From the NCBI GenBank assembly GCA_004123355.1, contig SCHM01000007.1, positions 124,001-188,000 on the forward strand: a stretch of 64,000 nt of DNA, in the 5' to 3' direction. A model generated the notes under the pieces. The model worked only from the letters and a program-made list of their open reading frames with translations. It was not told the DNA's origin and did not search any database. The translations under genes and the position numbers were made by a program. Shown here piece by piece: positions 1-11,571 of the stretch (positions are counted from its first letter, which is position 1; each line of letters opens with the position of its first letter). The DNA is from Amphirosellinia nigrospora (taxonomy: Eukaryota; Ascomycota; Sordariomycetes; Xylariales; Xylariaceae).

Positions 1-1943
1 GTTTCTCGATGCTGCAGTATGTGACTATGGCATTGATAGCCGCTGTGCGCCGCTGACGTTGCGTTGGGAGGTCACAGATCAAAGACGCTGTCAGTGCTTC
101 TACGAGTCTTTCGTGGCTATGGCCCATAGGACGTATGAGGCGGTTGTCCTCATGAGGAGCGAAGCCTGCCCCTTGGACCTGGTGCTCAATGTCTTCTACT
201 GCCTGATTTTCAGTCCATTCCCGACGAATGGTGCTAATTACCCCTCAGAGTTAGTTGTCATTCTAACGTAATAGCAATAGTTCCATGAATTACTCACGCT
301 AATAGGTCCCTTGCTGTCTTCTTCTTTGCCGCGTGTAGTTCAGAGCGGGCCTTTGTGTACAATGGTGTTCTCTGTTTGATCTTTTGAAATTCTCCGCCGT
401 CCTTACGATTTTAGGATGTTGCTGGAAAGATTAAGATTATTCGGCGGTCAGGTATACCGGTCGGCGGCTGCTTCGGGACGAGCCATAACTAATTGCCTCT
501 TGAAGGAGAGCTTGTTGGGGCATGCGGTCCATATGGACAGCCCAGAGATCAACACAAACGTTGCAACTTAAATAGTGTTTTTGGAACGTGTCAGAGTTAG
601 GAGCGTGGTCGAGAATGAGGTTCCTGAGTGCATCGCTAACGGTGACTATGCAAGTGCCAAACATTGTTAGTACCTGAAAGCAGGAAGCAGAGAGGAAAAA
701 AAGGAACGGAGACAAAATAACAACAATAGCAACAAGGCAAAAATGGCGACCGAGGAGACAAATCATAAGACATACCACTTTGGTCCAGATTGTTACCTGC
801 CATGTACCGGAGGCTGTAGCATATCGTGTTGTGCTCAAACCCGATCAATTATCCGATCCGCTTCACCCATCCCGACTGCTGAAGTAATACTAGGTCAAGG
901 AGTCACCACAGGTACTGTACAAGGGCACAAGGCATCCATCGTGTATATAAACAGGTCATCCCACCTATCTATCATATAGTCAAGTAGCTGAATAGTACGC
1001 TCGTATACCTTCCATTTTAGCAGGTTATGAGCCCGATTAGCTCAGTGGGTTGAGCGTCGACTTAGTTAGAGCCTCTTGGCACAAAAGCAGCGGATTATCA
1101 CCTCCACCTTATCCACTCAGATTGTACAGGCCAAAGAGCCACGGGTTCGATCCCCAGTAGCGGCAGTAGATGAGACGCAGTGACGTCCACCTGCACGCAC
1201 GAAAAATGCGTTCGTACAGCTGGAGGGGGAGTGTTGAAATACTGCTTTGCCGAATTGAATAGTAGAGCTGAACTTTTGTTTTCATCACCGACATCGTATT
1301 CCATGCGATTGGCTTATTGGTCATGCTGTAGCCATAGCCTCCCTGTTCGGCCCTTCGAAATACGGGTACGTGATGTAGATCACGCTTAAGCGGGAGACGT
1401 AGCTCCGGCTCGCCATCATGGATCTTAACCTGCTCTAGGGCATGGGGATTATCGTTCAACCCTTCTGCCCGGAACGCCCGATGTCGGAACAGTATGCCAA
1501 GAAGAAAGACATGAGGGTTTAGATGGAAGTTCGGCTCGTAGATCATTTCTGGGATATAGAACGTTTTCGACGCTTTCGGGCCAAGACATCTTTTTGTAAA
1601 CTTAAGCGTGAATCTAATAAGTAGCCGTCTCGGCCCTTTACTCGGGTCTGTCGGATCCCGTCGTAGAGCAACCTCAATATCTCCAAAGCGCAGTTGCAGG
1701 ATCGACGCCGGCCGGGTCCCGGACCCGGCCGGCGCTAGCAGAAGAAGAAATAGGATGGCCGGAGTGCGCTGTTCGCCGAGCTTGAAAGTCTTTTCTGTTG
1801 TGCGCAAGGTGGTGTCAAGCTGGAGCTTGAGATCCTCCAAACTCATAGGGCGGTTCTCTCGCTTATCGGACCTAAGCTTGTGGACCGCGCACAGCTTTGC
1901 AATTGCCTTTGATCTGTCAGTATATGTAGAGTAGTGGATAAGA
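1..1943 (-). pseudogene. DUF3435 tyrosine recombinase (Starship-captain family), broken, runs off left edge
   Basis: Minus-strand remnant of a DUF3435 protein, the crypton-like tyrosine recombinase family that includes Starship captains. Reading down from about 1943, the segment to about 1276 carries the core with GTRPASILQLRFGDIE (catalytic-Arg region), FTLKFTKRCLG and PHVFLLGILFRHRAF. The frame resumes near 848 with YSLRYMAGNNLDQS, an intron (GTATGT near 800, TACTAAC branch, CATAG acceptor near 655), then DALRNLILDHAP and the RRPVYLTAE tail. A second intron lies near 250-305, and WTENQAVEDIE and RPMGHSHERLVEAL follow to base 1. Two TAA stops near 430 and a roughly 420-bp insertion (855-1276) break it. 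The motifs are read directly; the family is assigned from memory of its conserved blocks. Transcription points left, so any Starship headed by it would extend beyond base 1. Confidence 0.75.
1029..1175 (+). mobile_element. tRNA-derived, SINE-like insertion with Pol III A and B boxes
   Basis: A canonical A-box region (TTAGCTCAGTGGGTTGAG, 1036-1053) and a canonical B box (GGGTTCGATCCCC, about 1142-1154) lie about 95 bp apart. Acceptor-stem pairing covers only about three base pairs and no anticodon stem closes, so this is a tRNA relic rather than a working tRNA. It sits inside the insertion that splits the DUF3435 gene. Downstream, AGGGGGAG followed by TGTTGAAATAC (about 1223-1240) resembles a polypurine tract abutting a Copia LTR start, so the insertion may be composite. 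Confidence 0.45.
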
Positions 1944-2622
1944 TGCGGGAAGTGCTATATAAGGATGGGGAAGATAGATGACAGATGATGGAGATGGACG
2001 GGATAGATGGGACGGCACAAGGACCTTGAAATTAGACGTATATTCGTCATTTTGCATACAAATGTTGAGGTGTTGGTATGGAAGCCTCCAGGACTGGAGG
2101 TTCTGGCACCGAAACTGGAATCCCCCATACCATGTTTGCCCAACAGGGCGGAGACTTTTGCATGAGCCTTATCCGACGAAGTTTGGACGAGATGAATGAT
2201 TGCGGCCATTTTTATAGCGTTCACCACATAATTGAGGACGTAGAAATTCCGATCCAAATAAAATGCCCAAGTGAATGTTATTCATACCAATATCTCTATA
2301 CAGAATGCCTTTCCAAGAGAAGAAAGTGACTAACATTGGAGCAATCACTATTAATACAAGCAAATGGCTGTGGCACATAAGGTGGTGGGGAAACGGATAA
2401 TAATGGGCAGTTCTACAAGGGGCAGGACCCACCACACAACTTCCCCCTTCACAACATCACAACAATTATCACACACAGCTCGTATACGTGCAGAATTCGC
2501 ACCCACCCTGCCACCCTATTACTTATTTGCATTGTTTACATTTTTTGCTTTAGTTTGTTGTTTAATTTTGCGTTGTTTTATTTGTTATTATCTAGCTTTT
2601 GCTATAGTGTGGGCAGTTTCGA
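1944..2622. other. No recognisable gene
   Basis: Only short overlapping ORFs in several frames, none resembling a known family. The first 40 bases or so may still belong to the upstream part of the DUF3435 gene. Confidence 0.4.
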
Positions 2623-2714
2623 GCCAGCTTTCGTAGCGCAGAATCGCCGGATTCGTACCTAAGGGGTTACTATACGCTAAGTACCCCCTAATACTGATTC
2701 GCTACGAAAACTGG
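2623..2714. repeat. Hairpin-forming inverted repeat
   Basis: The left arm (GCCAGCTTTCGTAGCG then GAATC, 2623-2645) pairs with the right arm (GATTCGCTACGAAAACTGGC, from about 2696) with few mismatches. The roughly 50-nt interior holds a second pair, AGGGGTTA against TACCCCCTA. It could be a small foldback element or cruciform site. Confidence 0.6.
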
Positions 2715-4490
2715 CCGAAAAGGCTTACGCCCCTCCAATACAAGTTACCTATATAACTCCTGTGTGTGTGCCTGTGTGTGTTGTAGACGGTTAAATTTCA
2801 CATAATAACGTTGACTAACTGTCACATCATCCAGTACTATACATACATACAAATGCTATATCACCCCTAAGGGGTATGTCTAACAGCGCTAAGAAGATAG
2901 ACTCCCGTTCTACCCTTTAGGAATTGGATTCTTATAACAACGAGAATGCTTAAAGCTAATTGAAATCAATCATCGATTCCGGTCCGAAAATCATCGATCT
3001 AAGACTATAGCTATCTTCTATCCCTAAGAGACAAATAATCTTAGTTACTTTGCAGAATGGACTTTCTAATATGTTAATTCTACCGTTAAGGCTACTATAT
3101 TTATCTATTCTTAGTACGTATTTAGCTATAAGGCAAGAGCGCCTGCAATTCTTTCTCCAGCAGGACGGATGGGCGTGTTGTCATCAGCGTCTTAGAATCC
3201 AAGAGGGACTGAAAAGTTCCACCCATTAGTGCGGGCTACCTGCGCCTTGGTCTATATAGCTACGTCTCAGGAATATAAGCTGCAACCAGTGTCCAGCCCC
3301 TAGAGATGCCTGGAAAGTGGGAAAAAGGGGCCAATCCCGTTTATTAAGGAGCCCCTTAGACAGACTTCCATGGATACTAGCGCGTAAGCAACATGCCTCA
3401 AAGTTGCTGAATAGAGAGTGAGGCTTAAAAATGGAAAAAGGGCCAGCTTGTCCTCCACTTGTGGATACGAATCATCGCCGTGGAGATTCTCATGCCCTAG
3501 CTATTTACGCCATCCTCTCACGGCCATAATCCTTCATAATGATAAAACGATTTATGAATAGATCATCTCCTGATTGGCTTAATGATACATACTTTTAGTT
3601 AGTCACAGCCAAAGTAGAGTTCATATGATTATCCATTGTCTTAGCTAGCGTTGGTCTATAACACGCTACGTGTAGAAAGAGGGCTTCTGGTCTAAGTAGA
3701 TGATAAAGCCATATCATCTCGTCATTCTACAATCCGAAGGAGAGTGAGGTAGTCTGTGCTGTAGCTTCAAAGGAGGCGTATAATAAAACAGCTAAATTAG
3801 TTGCAAGATCAGTAGTTTCGTCTTACCAATAACTCTATAGGACAATCAATTTATCAAGTAGATTTTGGGCTACCTTCTTTTCCACAAGCTACTAGCCATG
3901 AAGCTCGAAGGTCGCAGAAGATGACAAATATACTAGCTCAGGTGTGAAGTCTCGTGCGAAGTAGAAAACCTAGCTGAACTAGATCCAACACTTAGAGGCC
4001 GACCAGGAGAATGACACCGTAGAGAAGAGCCCTCGAAAACATAGATAACAACTCACAGACTTCTCAGTAGCCATCACATGAGCTTCACCCCGCTACGACA
4101 CATAGACTCTACTACGATGATTCGCATGTTTGGGTCGGACTCTACCGAAAATCGATCTAGCTATGAGTTAGTGAATGCATAGGTACCGTCACCAGTCTAA
4201 AGGCCTCCCTCGGCCATATGTCAACGCGCCGTGAAGGCTGGCGGTGGTTTCATCTGCCACTCGGCTAGCAATTCGCAGTCGTTTCTAGCAGGCAACTAGC
4301 ATGATTTACGACAGTCTGGGAACTGCTAGGCTATCCCAAAATAGGGGCTTTGTTAGGCTCTTAGCAGGGAATCGTTGTCAGATATCGATGGCCAGTCACG
4401 CAAGTCAGCCTAGACTTAGTGGCCTTATTCCTCACGATCTAGACTAAGGGCTTTGGGTGGCTGTGATGGTCCCCATTTGATGAACTGCCG
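2715..4490. other. Non-coding, TpA-rich stretch, possibly a degraded transposon
   Basis: No ORF of note on either strand. TA, TAG and CTAG words are very frequent and stops occur in every frame, as expected of a repeat damaged by repeat-induced point mutation. A GT-rich microsatellite lies near 2760-2780. No composition index was computed. Confidence 0.4.
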
Positions 4491-4492
4491 AG

Positions 4493-4500
4493 TATAAATA
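4493..4500 (+). promoter_or_regulatory. TATA box of the gene at 4614
   Basis: TATAAATA embedded in the near-palindrome GAGTATAAATACTC, followed by a pyrimidine-rich leader and an ATG about 115 bp downstream. The spacing suits a fungal Pol II promoter. Confidence 0.45.
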
Positions 4501-4613
4501 CTCGGTCTCCTACTTCTTCGAGCCAGAGAGACCTGAATCTTTATTCTTCTTTCACTTATCATACCAAAAAACAATACTTTTAATCTTTCATCCGTAGCCT
4601 ACCATCTCTTATC

Positions 4614-5201
4614 ATGCTAAACACTCTAGTTCACCAAAATAATAGCCTCGTCGTCTTTGAGCTTATTGAAGAGATTGAAATAGGAAACGATCTAGTGGAA
4701 CAGGACATCACCTATGTCATAGGAGACCTATCCTACATCCCGTTGAAGCTACTCCTTCGAGCAATAATGTAGTGTATCTCATATCGCCCTCTAAACCGGA
4801 TGTACCACGATGCAGCATATGCCAAGGAACGCTGGACAGTTCGCGCAGTCCGTCAACTTATGCGTATAGTGATTGTGGATGCGTAAGTCTTATCTTTCTT
4901 ACTCCTGTCTCTCGAATCGACTAGACTAACGACACATGGTAGCTTCATTAAGATGCCTGCGCGCCGCCCAACGAAGTCGGGCAATGTGACATTGAAGGGC
5001 ATACCTAAGGACATTGACTGGCAGAAGTCGATCCGCATCCACGGCCTTTTCAATCCTTGTAAGGCCTGCCAAAGTCCTTTACGGTCGCCTACGAGGCCGC
5101 AGAATTGTGGCAAGTCAAGTTTTCGAATAGCTGGCGCTAGTACAATCTTTAATATCAGGATAGGACATGTATTTTGCAGGGAATGCTTGAATTCGCATTA
5201 G
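4614..5201 (+). pseudogene. Spliced gene of unknown function with one in-frame stop
   Basis: An ATG at 4614 opens 52 codons ending at TAG (4770-4772). The frame then continues uninterrupted (ISYRPLNRMYHDAAYAKE) to a canonical intron: donor GTAAGT at 4883, branch CTAAC near 4926, acceptor TAG at 4942. Splicing joins VIVDA to FIKMPARRPTKSG and reads to a stop at 5201, giving about 176 residues if the TAG is ignored. The second exon has a CKAC pair and two further Cys (FCREC near the end), a possible zinc site. I do not recognise the family. The TAG could be a C-to-T change from CAG. The TATA box upstream supports a once-functional gene. Confidence 0.5.
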
Positions 5202-5387
5202 GACATTGGGTACCGGATATGCTAGTATTACCGCAAGCAGTCGTGTGAAAAAAAGGGCTGTCAAGTTAACTGCTGTTGTCCTGTGTTGTATGACCGGGCT
5301 GTGTGATTGGGCTGCTATAAAAGGTCAAGCTATTTAGTCGTGCCATTATGGTATCGATCTAGATCCATAAGGCTTTGATTGATTGAT

Positions 5388-5520
5388 TGTCAGGTGCGAA
5401 GGATGCGAGGGTCCGTTGGACCCACCACACTAGGTAGATATATGTACTGCAGCGCTAGTGGGTCATCCATAGACTTAGGAAATACAACAATATTGAGACC
5501 ACACATACAGACCCCTGACA
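5388..5520. mobile_element. Small solo-LTR-like insertion in a (TGAT)n tract
   Basis: The 133-bp segment begins TGTCAGG and ends CCTGACA, with the 7-bp ends perfectly inverted and TG...CA termini. It is flanked by TTGAT on both sides (5383-5387 and 5521-5525), consistent with a 5-bp target duplication, though the flanks are low-complexity GATT repeats. A solo LTR or MITE fits equally well. Confidence 0.45.
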
Positions 5521-5866
5521 TTGATTGATTGATTGATTGATTGATTACTTGATTCCTACTCGGTTTCAGCCACACTTTTATCCGTGGCTATGCTTGGTTG
5601 GGGTGGCACAGATCCATTTTCAAGCCGCGTTGGCGGGTTAACCAGTCATGCCAACTAGGCATATAAATAGCGAACTCTACCCCTCAACGTGCCAAGGTCA
5701 TCAAAACTATTGGCTTAGATTTACCTGCCCAAGCAAATAGCTAAAGTTGTCTGAAATACATTGATTGCCGGTAAAAAGATAGCACTAATAACAGGAGTAG
5801 AGAGTGTGTGCATTGGACTTGTATCTTCTACTGACTAAGTCTGCAATCAATCAATCAATCAATCAA
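5521..5866. repeat. Tetranucleotide repeats, opposite orientations
   Basis: (TTGA/TGAT)n at 5521-5546 (a shorter run precedes the insertion at 5376-5390) and (AATC)n, its complement, at 5844-5866. The spacer has no gene. The opposed repeats could pair as an inverted repeat. Confidence 0.6.
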
Positions 5867-6852
5867 AGACTAACCCCTCGCCCACTGCCCTAGGACCCCC
5901 AATTTCGATTACCCCGCTACCCCGCCACCACGCCGCCAAGTCCTCGCGCGAAGCCCAGCGGCCACTGGCTAGCTCACAATCCTCTATAGCTAGGTATGCA
6001 TGTGTTAAGAATGACTCCTACGATCAACAACACATGATTATCCTGTATTTCAAAATGAGATCATTCTATGCTTGTAGTATATAGACTGTTGAGCCCACCA
6101 CACCAATCACCAAAAAAGGTAGTATCGAGATCGGCTGCATGAGAAGCATCATTGCCGCCAAAATTACAAATAGCGCCTGTTTGCATAGGAAGTAGCTTGA
6201 CGAACCACTTTTGCCGGTACTTTCAATTGAGACATTGACAAGGTTGTACAAGGACTCTACTCTCCAGATCGAACTATGGATCCCACTGCCAGATTTCCAA
6301 CCATCCAGACAATTTGACGTGTCTCTATGCAATCACCGTTGTGCTTCTCCGAGTCAGACTACAGAGCTGAGCCAATGCATTAAACGTACGCTCGATCACT
6401 TTCCATTGAGGGACCCAAATGCACAGGACGCGTTAGTAATCTTCATATCTTCTAAACACCCAGTCAGAACACCGTATTCTAGCCCAATCAACAAGCAGTA
6501 AAAGAATTATACCAGATAATAAACAATCTGTGAAGTACTAGCGCACTTTTACAGCTAATTCCAACAGAGGGATTGAACCAGTGCGTATACAAGGGAGCGT
6601 ACCAGAGTAGTTTCAGAGGATCTGATAGATTAAGTTGAACCATAGAATCTAGTCTGTAGTTTTATGTTTATATACGTGTGCGAGCACACGGAACATGGTT
6701 GACCCGCTCAGGGTAAACCGAGCACACCAAGCCCGTGAACGGGCTTGGCCATACCCGAGCTTACCAATACGTTCCGTATGCTCTGCTTCTACCTGAGCAG
6801 GCCAGCGAAAGCTGGCGCGCTTCAGTTAAAGTGGGGCTACTCCGTCACACAA
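5867..6852. other. No confident gene; two short GC hairpins
   Basis: A minus-strand ORF of 88 codons (6066-6332) ends in two hydrophobic segments suggesting membrane helices, but no family is recognised. Two hairpins are visible: CAAGCCCGTGAACGGGCTTG (about 6729-6748) and GCCAGCGAAAGCTGGC (about 6802-6817). They lie just 3' of the GRF gene on the minus strand. Confidence 0.3.
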
Positions 6853-7261
6853 TCACAATAGGTCCTTGGTAAGGTCCATATCAATGATGACATCTATTAC
6901 CTTTGCATCTTTGCCTGGGCTGAAGAAATCGCACATGCCGAGCCGGCAGACGTAATGCAAACGTCCTGCCACCGGCTTGAACCTCCCCGCTCACTTGACG
7001 TTTGCTCGAATATCCACAATGGCGCTCGGGGTTCGTAGAGTCGTTGCCACGGTAGTCGTCAAAGACTAGGAATTTATCACAGTGCAGGCATTTATAGTAA
7101 GGTCCTGCGTTCCCGTTGCGGTTGGACGATCGTGTGATGAGGCGCTCGCTGACTCGACTGCAGCGGGGGCACTGAGGTGGCTGTGTTGGAGGTGGTGCTA
7201 GCGTCACTCTCTTTATGCTAGACAAGTCGATTGAGATCTGCTCGTCCGTGTCAGTAATCAT
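6853..7261 (-). pseudogene. GRF-type zinc-finger protein, one frameshift
   Basis: The ATG at 7261 opens a frame with CPRC, then SNRNGNAGPYYKCLHCDKF, FDDYRGND and HCGYSSKRQVSG, the fungal GRF zinc-finger pattern (paired Cys, NGNAG..YYKC..C..F). After RQVSG the protein-like reading moves to the next frame, giving GRFKPVAGRLHYVCRLGMCD and DMDLTKDLL, with stop at 6853-6855. Removing one base from the CCCC run at 6984-6987 (GGGG on the coding strand) joins the frames, so this is a single homopolymer indel, either mutation or sequencing error. GRF fingers bind single-stranded nucleic acid in other proteins; the role of this small fungal protein is unknown. Confidence 0.7.
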
Positions 7262-8343
7262 GCATTACGGATAGAGCTATCAAAGTCAATCACCGGCATG
7301 ATATCAGAAGGCACCAGTTTGCGGTTTGGGGTGTAAAGTAAAAGGCTTAGGAACTTCCCACAAGAGAATTAAGAAAGATGAGGTTAGCTAGATCGTATGA
7401 ACAAAGCTCATATCACTGTAGTGGAAGACGAAAATGTAGTGAGGAGCGGTTGAGGGAGCTAGTGTGTTTGAATATTAATGTTTGTCTCATGGGGGTTGTT
7501 TCTCATTATATATCGGTAAGCCTGTTACAGTCCACAAGGTATCAGGTCAACTTAGAGTCACGGGCCAACTGATTATCGGCAAATACTTGACCATCTTGAC
7601 ATTAGGAACGACTGGCAGGTACTGAGCCGGGGTATAATGCCGGCAGAACCAAGATCTTCCCAGGATTTAGTTGGCTTGCCGATGTTGGTACGCGGCTGGT
7701 TGCTTATATCTATGCCACTAGGCACGGCACATGGGGGTTGTATTGTTTGTCATGTCCTATCCTTTATCACCTAGTCCGATTATCGAAGTAATAAAGCTAT
7801 AACAATACGAAAGATCACACAAGGCCTAATTTGTGGTCCAAGCTGCTCTTTATTATTCATGACGACACAGTTGGCGAGGTCCAGGCGCAGAGCGTTCGCC
7901 AGGACTATGACATGGGCACCGCCGTTTACACCGTTGTCAAGATGGATTAGCCTGGTATTTTTCAACATGTGTTGTCAAAAGCACTGCGATGGAGGCGGCA
8001 AGCGGCATTTTGCAAGGACAGCATGGTACCTATGGCAGCCTGATGGAGCAAACATCTAAGGAGCCGCAGCCTCTTTGTAAGCTTGAAACATTGTTCAACG
8101 TTAGCAATCAACAGCATTCAACACTTACCGCTTTATTACCTTAATTACCTCGGCTTTTGATAATAGTATACTGATTGTGGGTTGGGAACTGCGACCCTAA
8201 TAGTGTTCTACAATTAATAACTCCGATAAGAATCCTACCTCTGTTTTACAATGAAGTACAGGTCAGACGAGAGAAATGCCTAGCCGGTCAATTCTAGCGA
8301 CTCATCCCAGCAAACACTCCTACTCGCACCACCAAAGCAAACA
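7262..8343. other. No recognisable gene
   Basis: Only short ORFs on both strands; none shows a domain I can name. An ATG frame from 8276 (MPSRSILATHPSKH) stops at about 8390 and could be the displaced N terminus of the next gene. Confidence 0.35.
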
Positions 8344-8788
8344 CCGATTCCACTCGTCCCACGCCGATCATGCGGCAGCAGGCGATGGGTAGCGGTGCCC
8401 TGGCATGAACAAAAGTACATGATGCGCCGCCGCTCCTCGGAGGACGCACTAACCCTCATCAATGGGGAAGTGGAATTGCGTAATCCGTCGACTACAGATG
8501 GGTGCTGGCGCTGGCTATGCGTTGAACATCCAGGTTGGCTTGGATTCCGGAACGTCGCATCACGGGAATATCTGGGCCGCGACAACAAGGGTGGATATTG
8601 CGTTCGGGCTGGTGAGATGAGGATGTGGGAGTCTTTCACCCTCCGTCCAACACCCCAAGGGCGGGTGCCAGCTCCTAGCGACTAGCTAGTAGAACTTGAA
8701 GCGTGCTGCCGTCGCAGGCGGCGGGCGAACCTTAGCCGAAATCGAGTCTGCTGAGGAAGGCGCGCTCTGGAATTTCATCGACGTTTAA
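8344..8788 (+). pseudogene. Conserved fungal protein of fascin/beta-trefoil-like type, frameshifted
   Basis: The open frame to 8685 contains VAVPWHEQKYMMRRR, GEVELRN, GCWRWLCVEHPGWLGFRN, SREYLGRD and MWESFTLRPTPQG. I associate this pattern with a widespread uncharacterised fungal family (W.C.E..GWLGFRN, YLG.D, WE.F..R..P.G). After PTPQG the expected ending appears in another frame: GCQLLATS, two adjacent TAG codons, NLKRAAVAGGGRTLAEIE and ALWNFIDV, with stop at 8788. So there is one frameshift near 8660 and two stops that could be TGG-to-TAG changes. The N terminus is unclear and no ATG is in frame upstream. Function unknown; the beta-trefoil suggestion is inference. Confidence 0.5.
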
Positions 8789-10129
8789 GGGAGGGAAGGT
8801 CTTGCGTGATGCTCAGAGGTCCCGATAGCTGTTTTTGTCAACAGTGTTAGTATACCTAGATTGATACTAAAAAAAAATGCTTCGTATTGTTAATTATAAA
8901 CTTATGCCTGCTCTAGCAACTACTAGGTACCTAGTATGTGTTGTACATAACCTACTTTGTAATAAACCACATTATCGCACTACCTACAAACTAAAGTTGC
9001 AGTTCAAAATGAATAGAAAACGTAATTAACAGGGTCAAGTAAGTATCTATTGATTAACCTAGGTTGACCGTTGACCTACGGAAGCCCCGAATTATTGGAA
9101 TCCCGGCTGCCTTACATGTGGGTAGAATAGCACAGCTCTCTCCATGCTTTCTATGCCTCTCGTCTATGTGTTCCCTGCAAGCAACAAGCATGGCATAGAC
9201 TTTGACCTTAAACCAGCTTGACCTTCTAGCTTCCAACCTTCCAAGCTTGAATTACTAGAACTAAAACCTCGGCTACGTTTCCATTAAACTTATAGATGGC
9301 TTGGTAGTAGATTGGTAGGTAGAAGAGTCAAGTAGGCGAGTGCGCGCTACACCTGGCTATCCGGTACGGGGTATTGGGGTATTGGGTTTGGAAGGTTCAA
9401 GGGATTAGGCTGCCTAGTGCCAAGGTTAGGCAGGTCAGCTTACCTAAGGGAGCTATGACTAACAAAGCTCTTTCACTGATAGGAGGTTGTTGGTTTTGGG
9501 GGCGGGCCAACCTGCTAGGCCAGTCACCCAGTCACCCAGTCACACACATGTGAAGATGTAAAGGAAACCAACAATCTCCTGAACAGTACTGTATGTACTC
9601 TATGTACTATATATTTTGTAGAGTATTAGTATTGCTGCCTGGAGTGAGGATGCAGTCTTGTTGCAACCCAATAGGTCGCCGTCGACAGTCACTTTCGCCT
9701 ATGCATTCAAGTCTGCCATAGCACCGATACACCTAGAGCTGTGGGTGGTGGCTACTATGGCAACAACTGCAGGAATGCCTGGCCCTCGCACAGCCTGCCT
9801 CTACCGTATCGTCGAAATCTCTTCATGCATTGGAAACAGAACATCTGTCTCTAATCAAGTCTTTACAGATGTGGCGGTGGCCATGCGCCCATGTCGTGAG
9901 CCGTCCAGCCTAGCAGGCTGAGCGGAAAGAAGTAATGTAAGCATTGATTCCCCTCCCCCTTCTCTTTTCAACCCCGCCCTATCGTCCTCGACAAAAGTTC
10001 ATATTCTCACTTAGACGTTCTCGCGGATGTCTGAACTAGGCGGACGAAAGCTAGTTCGAATCGATTGAAAGTGCCGCCCTGTCGAACCCTCCATCGTACA
10101 CGATATCGTCCCCCCTCGACAAGCCCCAG
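8789..10129. other. Intergenic, no recognisable gene
   Basis: An AT-rich half (8850-9250) is followed by short direct repeats (CAGTCACC, about 9520-9550). The ORF at 9658-9921 (87 codons) has no recognised motif. Confidence 0.35.
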
Positions 10130-11376
10130 ATGGCCTGCCAGCCCCGAACCCATAATGATTACACGGTGGGATGGATTTGTGCGCTACCCAAGGAGCAGAT
10201 AGCGGCTATCGCTATGCTGGATGAGAGGCATCCCAAGCTGCCTAAGCCACCGAACGATCACAATACATACAATCTAGGGTCCATTGGCGATCATAACGTT
10301 GTTATAACCTGTCTCTCTACGGGCAAGATTGGGAACGTCCCTGCGGCAAGAGTAGCCCACCACATGGCCCATGCCTTTCCATCTATCAAGTTCGGCTTGA
10401 TGGTCGGCATTGGCGGTGGCATCCCCCCTAAAGTCAGACTTGGCGATGTCGTTGTTGGCGTTCCGATCGGTCAATATCCTGGCGTCGTGCAGTGGGATCT
10501 AGGCTAAGAAGAGAAAGAGGGCAGGTTTACTCGAACTGGCTCGCTGAACAAGCCCCCCGACTTACTGTTGGGCGCTATATCAGCGCTCCGGTCAGAACAC
10601 GACTTGGAAGATTCAAAGATGTCGTCCTACTTAAGTGAAATGGCGTCGAGATATCCCAAGTCAGCATCGAAATACCTAGGGTCCGAATCGCTTCAAGACA
10701 TGCTATTCGAAGCAACCTACGACCATGAGGAAGTCACACTATACCTAAGCGACGCACAAGTCTCGGAAGAGGAAGACGAAGAGAAGGAAGAAAAGAGTTG
10801 TCGATACTGCGACAAGACTCAGATTATTCGGAGGAAGCCCCGAGACAAGTGTATACACTATGGTTTAATTGCATCTGGCAACAGCGTTGTCAAGAATGCC
10901 GCCTTTCGAGACAACCTTCGTCAAGCTCTTGGGAACGACATGCTTTGTATTGAGATGGAGGCAGCTGCTATCTCAAAGCCAGCCTTCACTACCACACAGT
11001 CTAAAAGAGCTCCACGATTGGCATAAAGCGAAACGAACCCGACCATCTTTGGACGAGATCGTTAAAGTGCTTGAATCAGTTGCTGTTCACAATTCCAGAG
11101 TTTTTATTATCGTCGACGCACTCGACGAGTGTCAAGCTCTTGATGGCTGCCGTACGGAATTTCTATCGGTAATCTTCAACCTTCAAAAGAAAACTGGAGT
11201 AAATATTTTTGCGACCTCGAGATTCATACCAGAAATTATAGGCCAATTTAAAAGGGCTATCTCAATCGAGATCCGCGCAACTAAAGACGGCATCAGTAGA
11301 TATCTACAAGGCCATTTACCCAAGCTCCCAAACTTTATTACTAATCAATCTAGCCTTCAAAACGAGATTATAACAA

Positions 11377-11571
11377 TGTCACGGTAAAGTGGATACTGCC
11401 CCCCTAGATGAAGCTATTCCCAAGGGGTATATAGATCCATATGGGGGATCTTCGGAGGTTAGGTCACGTGATCGCGTACACAGGTCTATATAGGGGGCAC
11501 AGGGCAGTCAGACTGCCCTGCGCCCACACACACAATATATGGCTTTTTAACCCCTGCAGATCTCCGTGACA
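11377..11571 (+). mobile_element. Solo LTR (family 1) inside the NLR gene
   Basis: 195 bp, starting TGTCACGG and ending CCGTGACA (8-bp perfect inverted ends), flanked by the 5-bp duplication AACAA (11372-11376 and 11572-11576). Removing it restores the NLR reading across the site. A near-identical copy lies at 60554-60754. Confidence 0.9.

Noticed and set aside
660-790. Hydrophobic segments resembling membrane helices in a minus-strand ORF
   Set aside because: They fall in an intron of the DUF3435 gene (donor GTATGT, TACTAAC branch, CATAG acceptor); the flanking exons join in phase without them.
1029-1175. Functional intron-containing tRNA gene
   Set aside because: A and B boxes are good, but the acceptor stem pairs at only about three positions and no anticodon stem forms.
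9658-9921. 87-codon ORF upstream of the NLR gene
   Set aside because: No recognisable motif, no supporting splice sites or promoter; chance ORF is likely.
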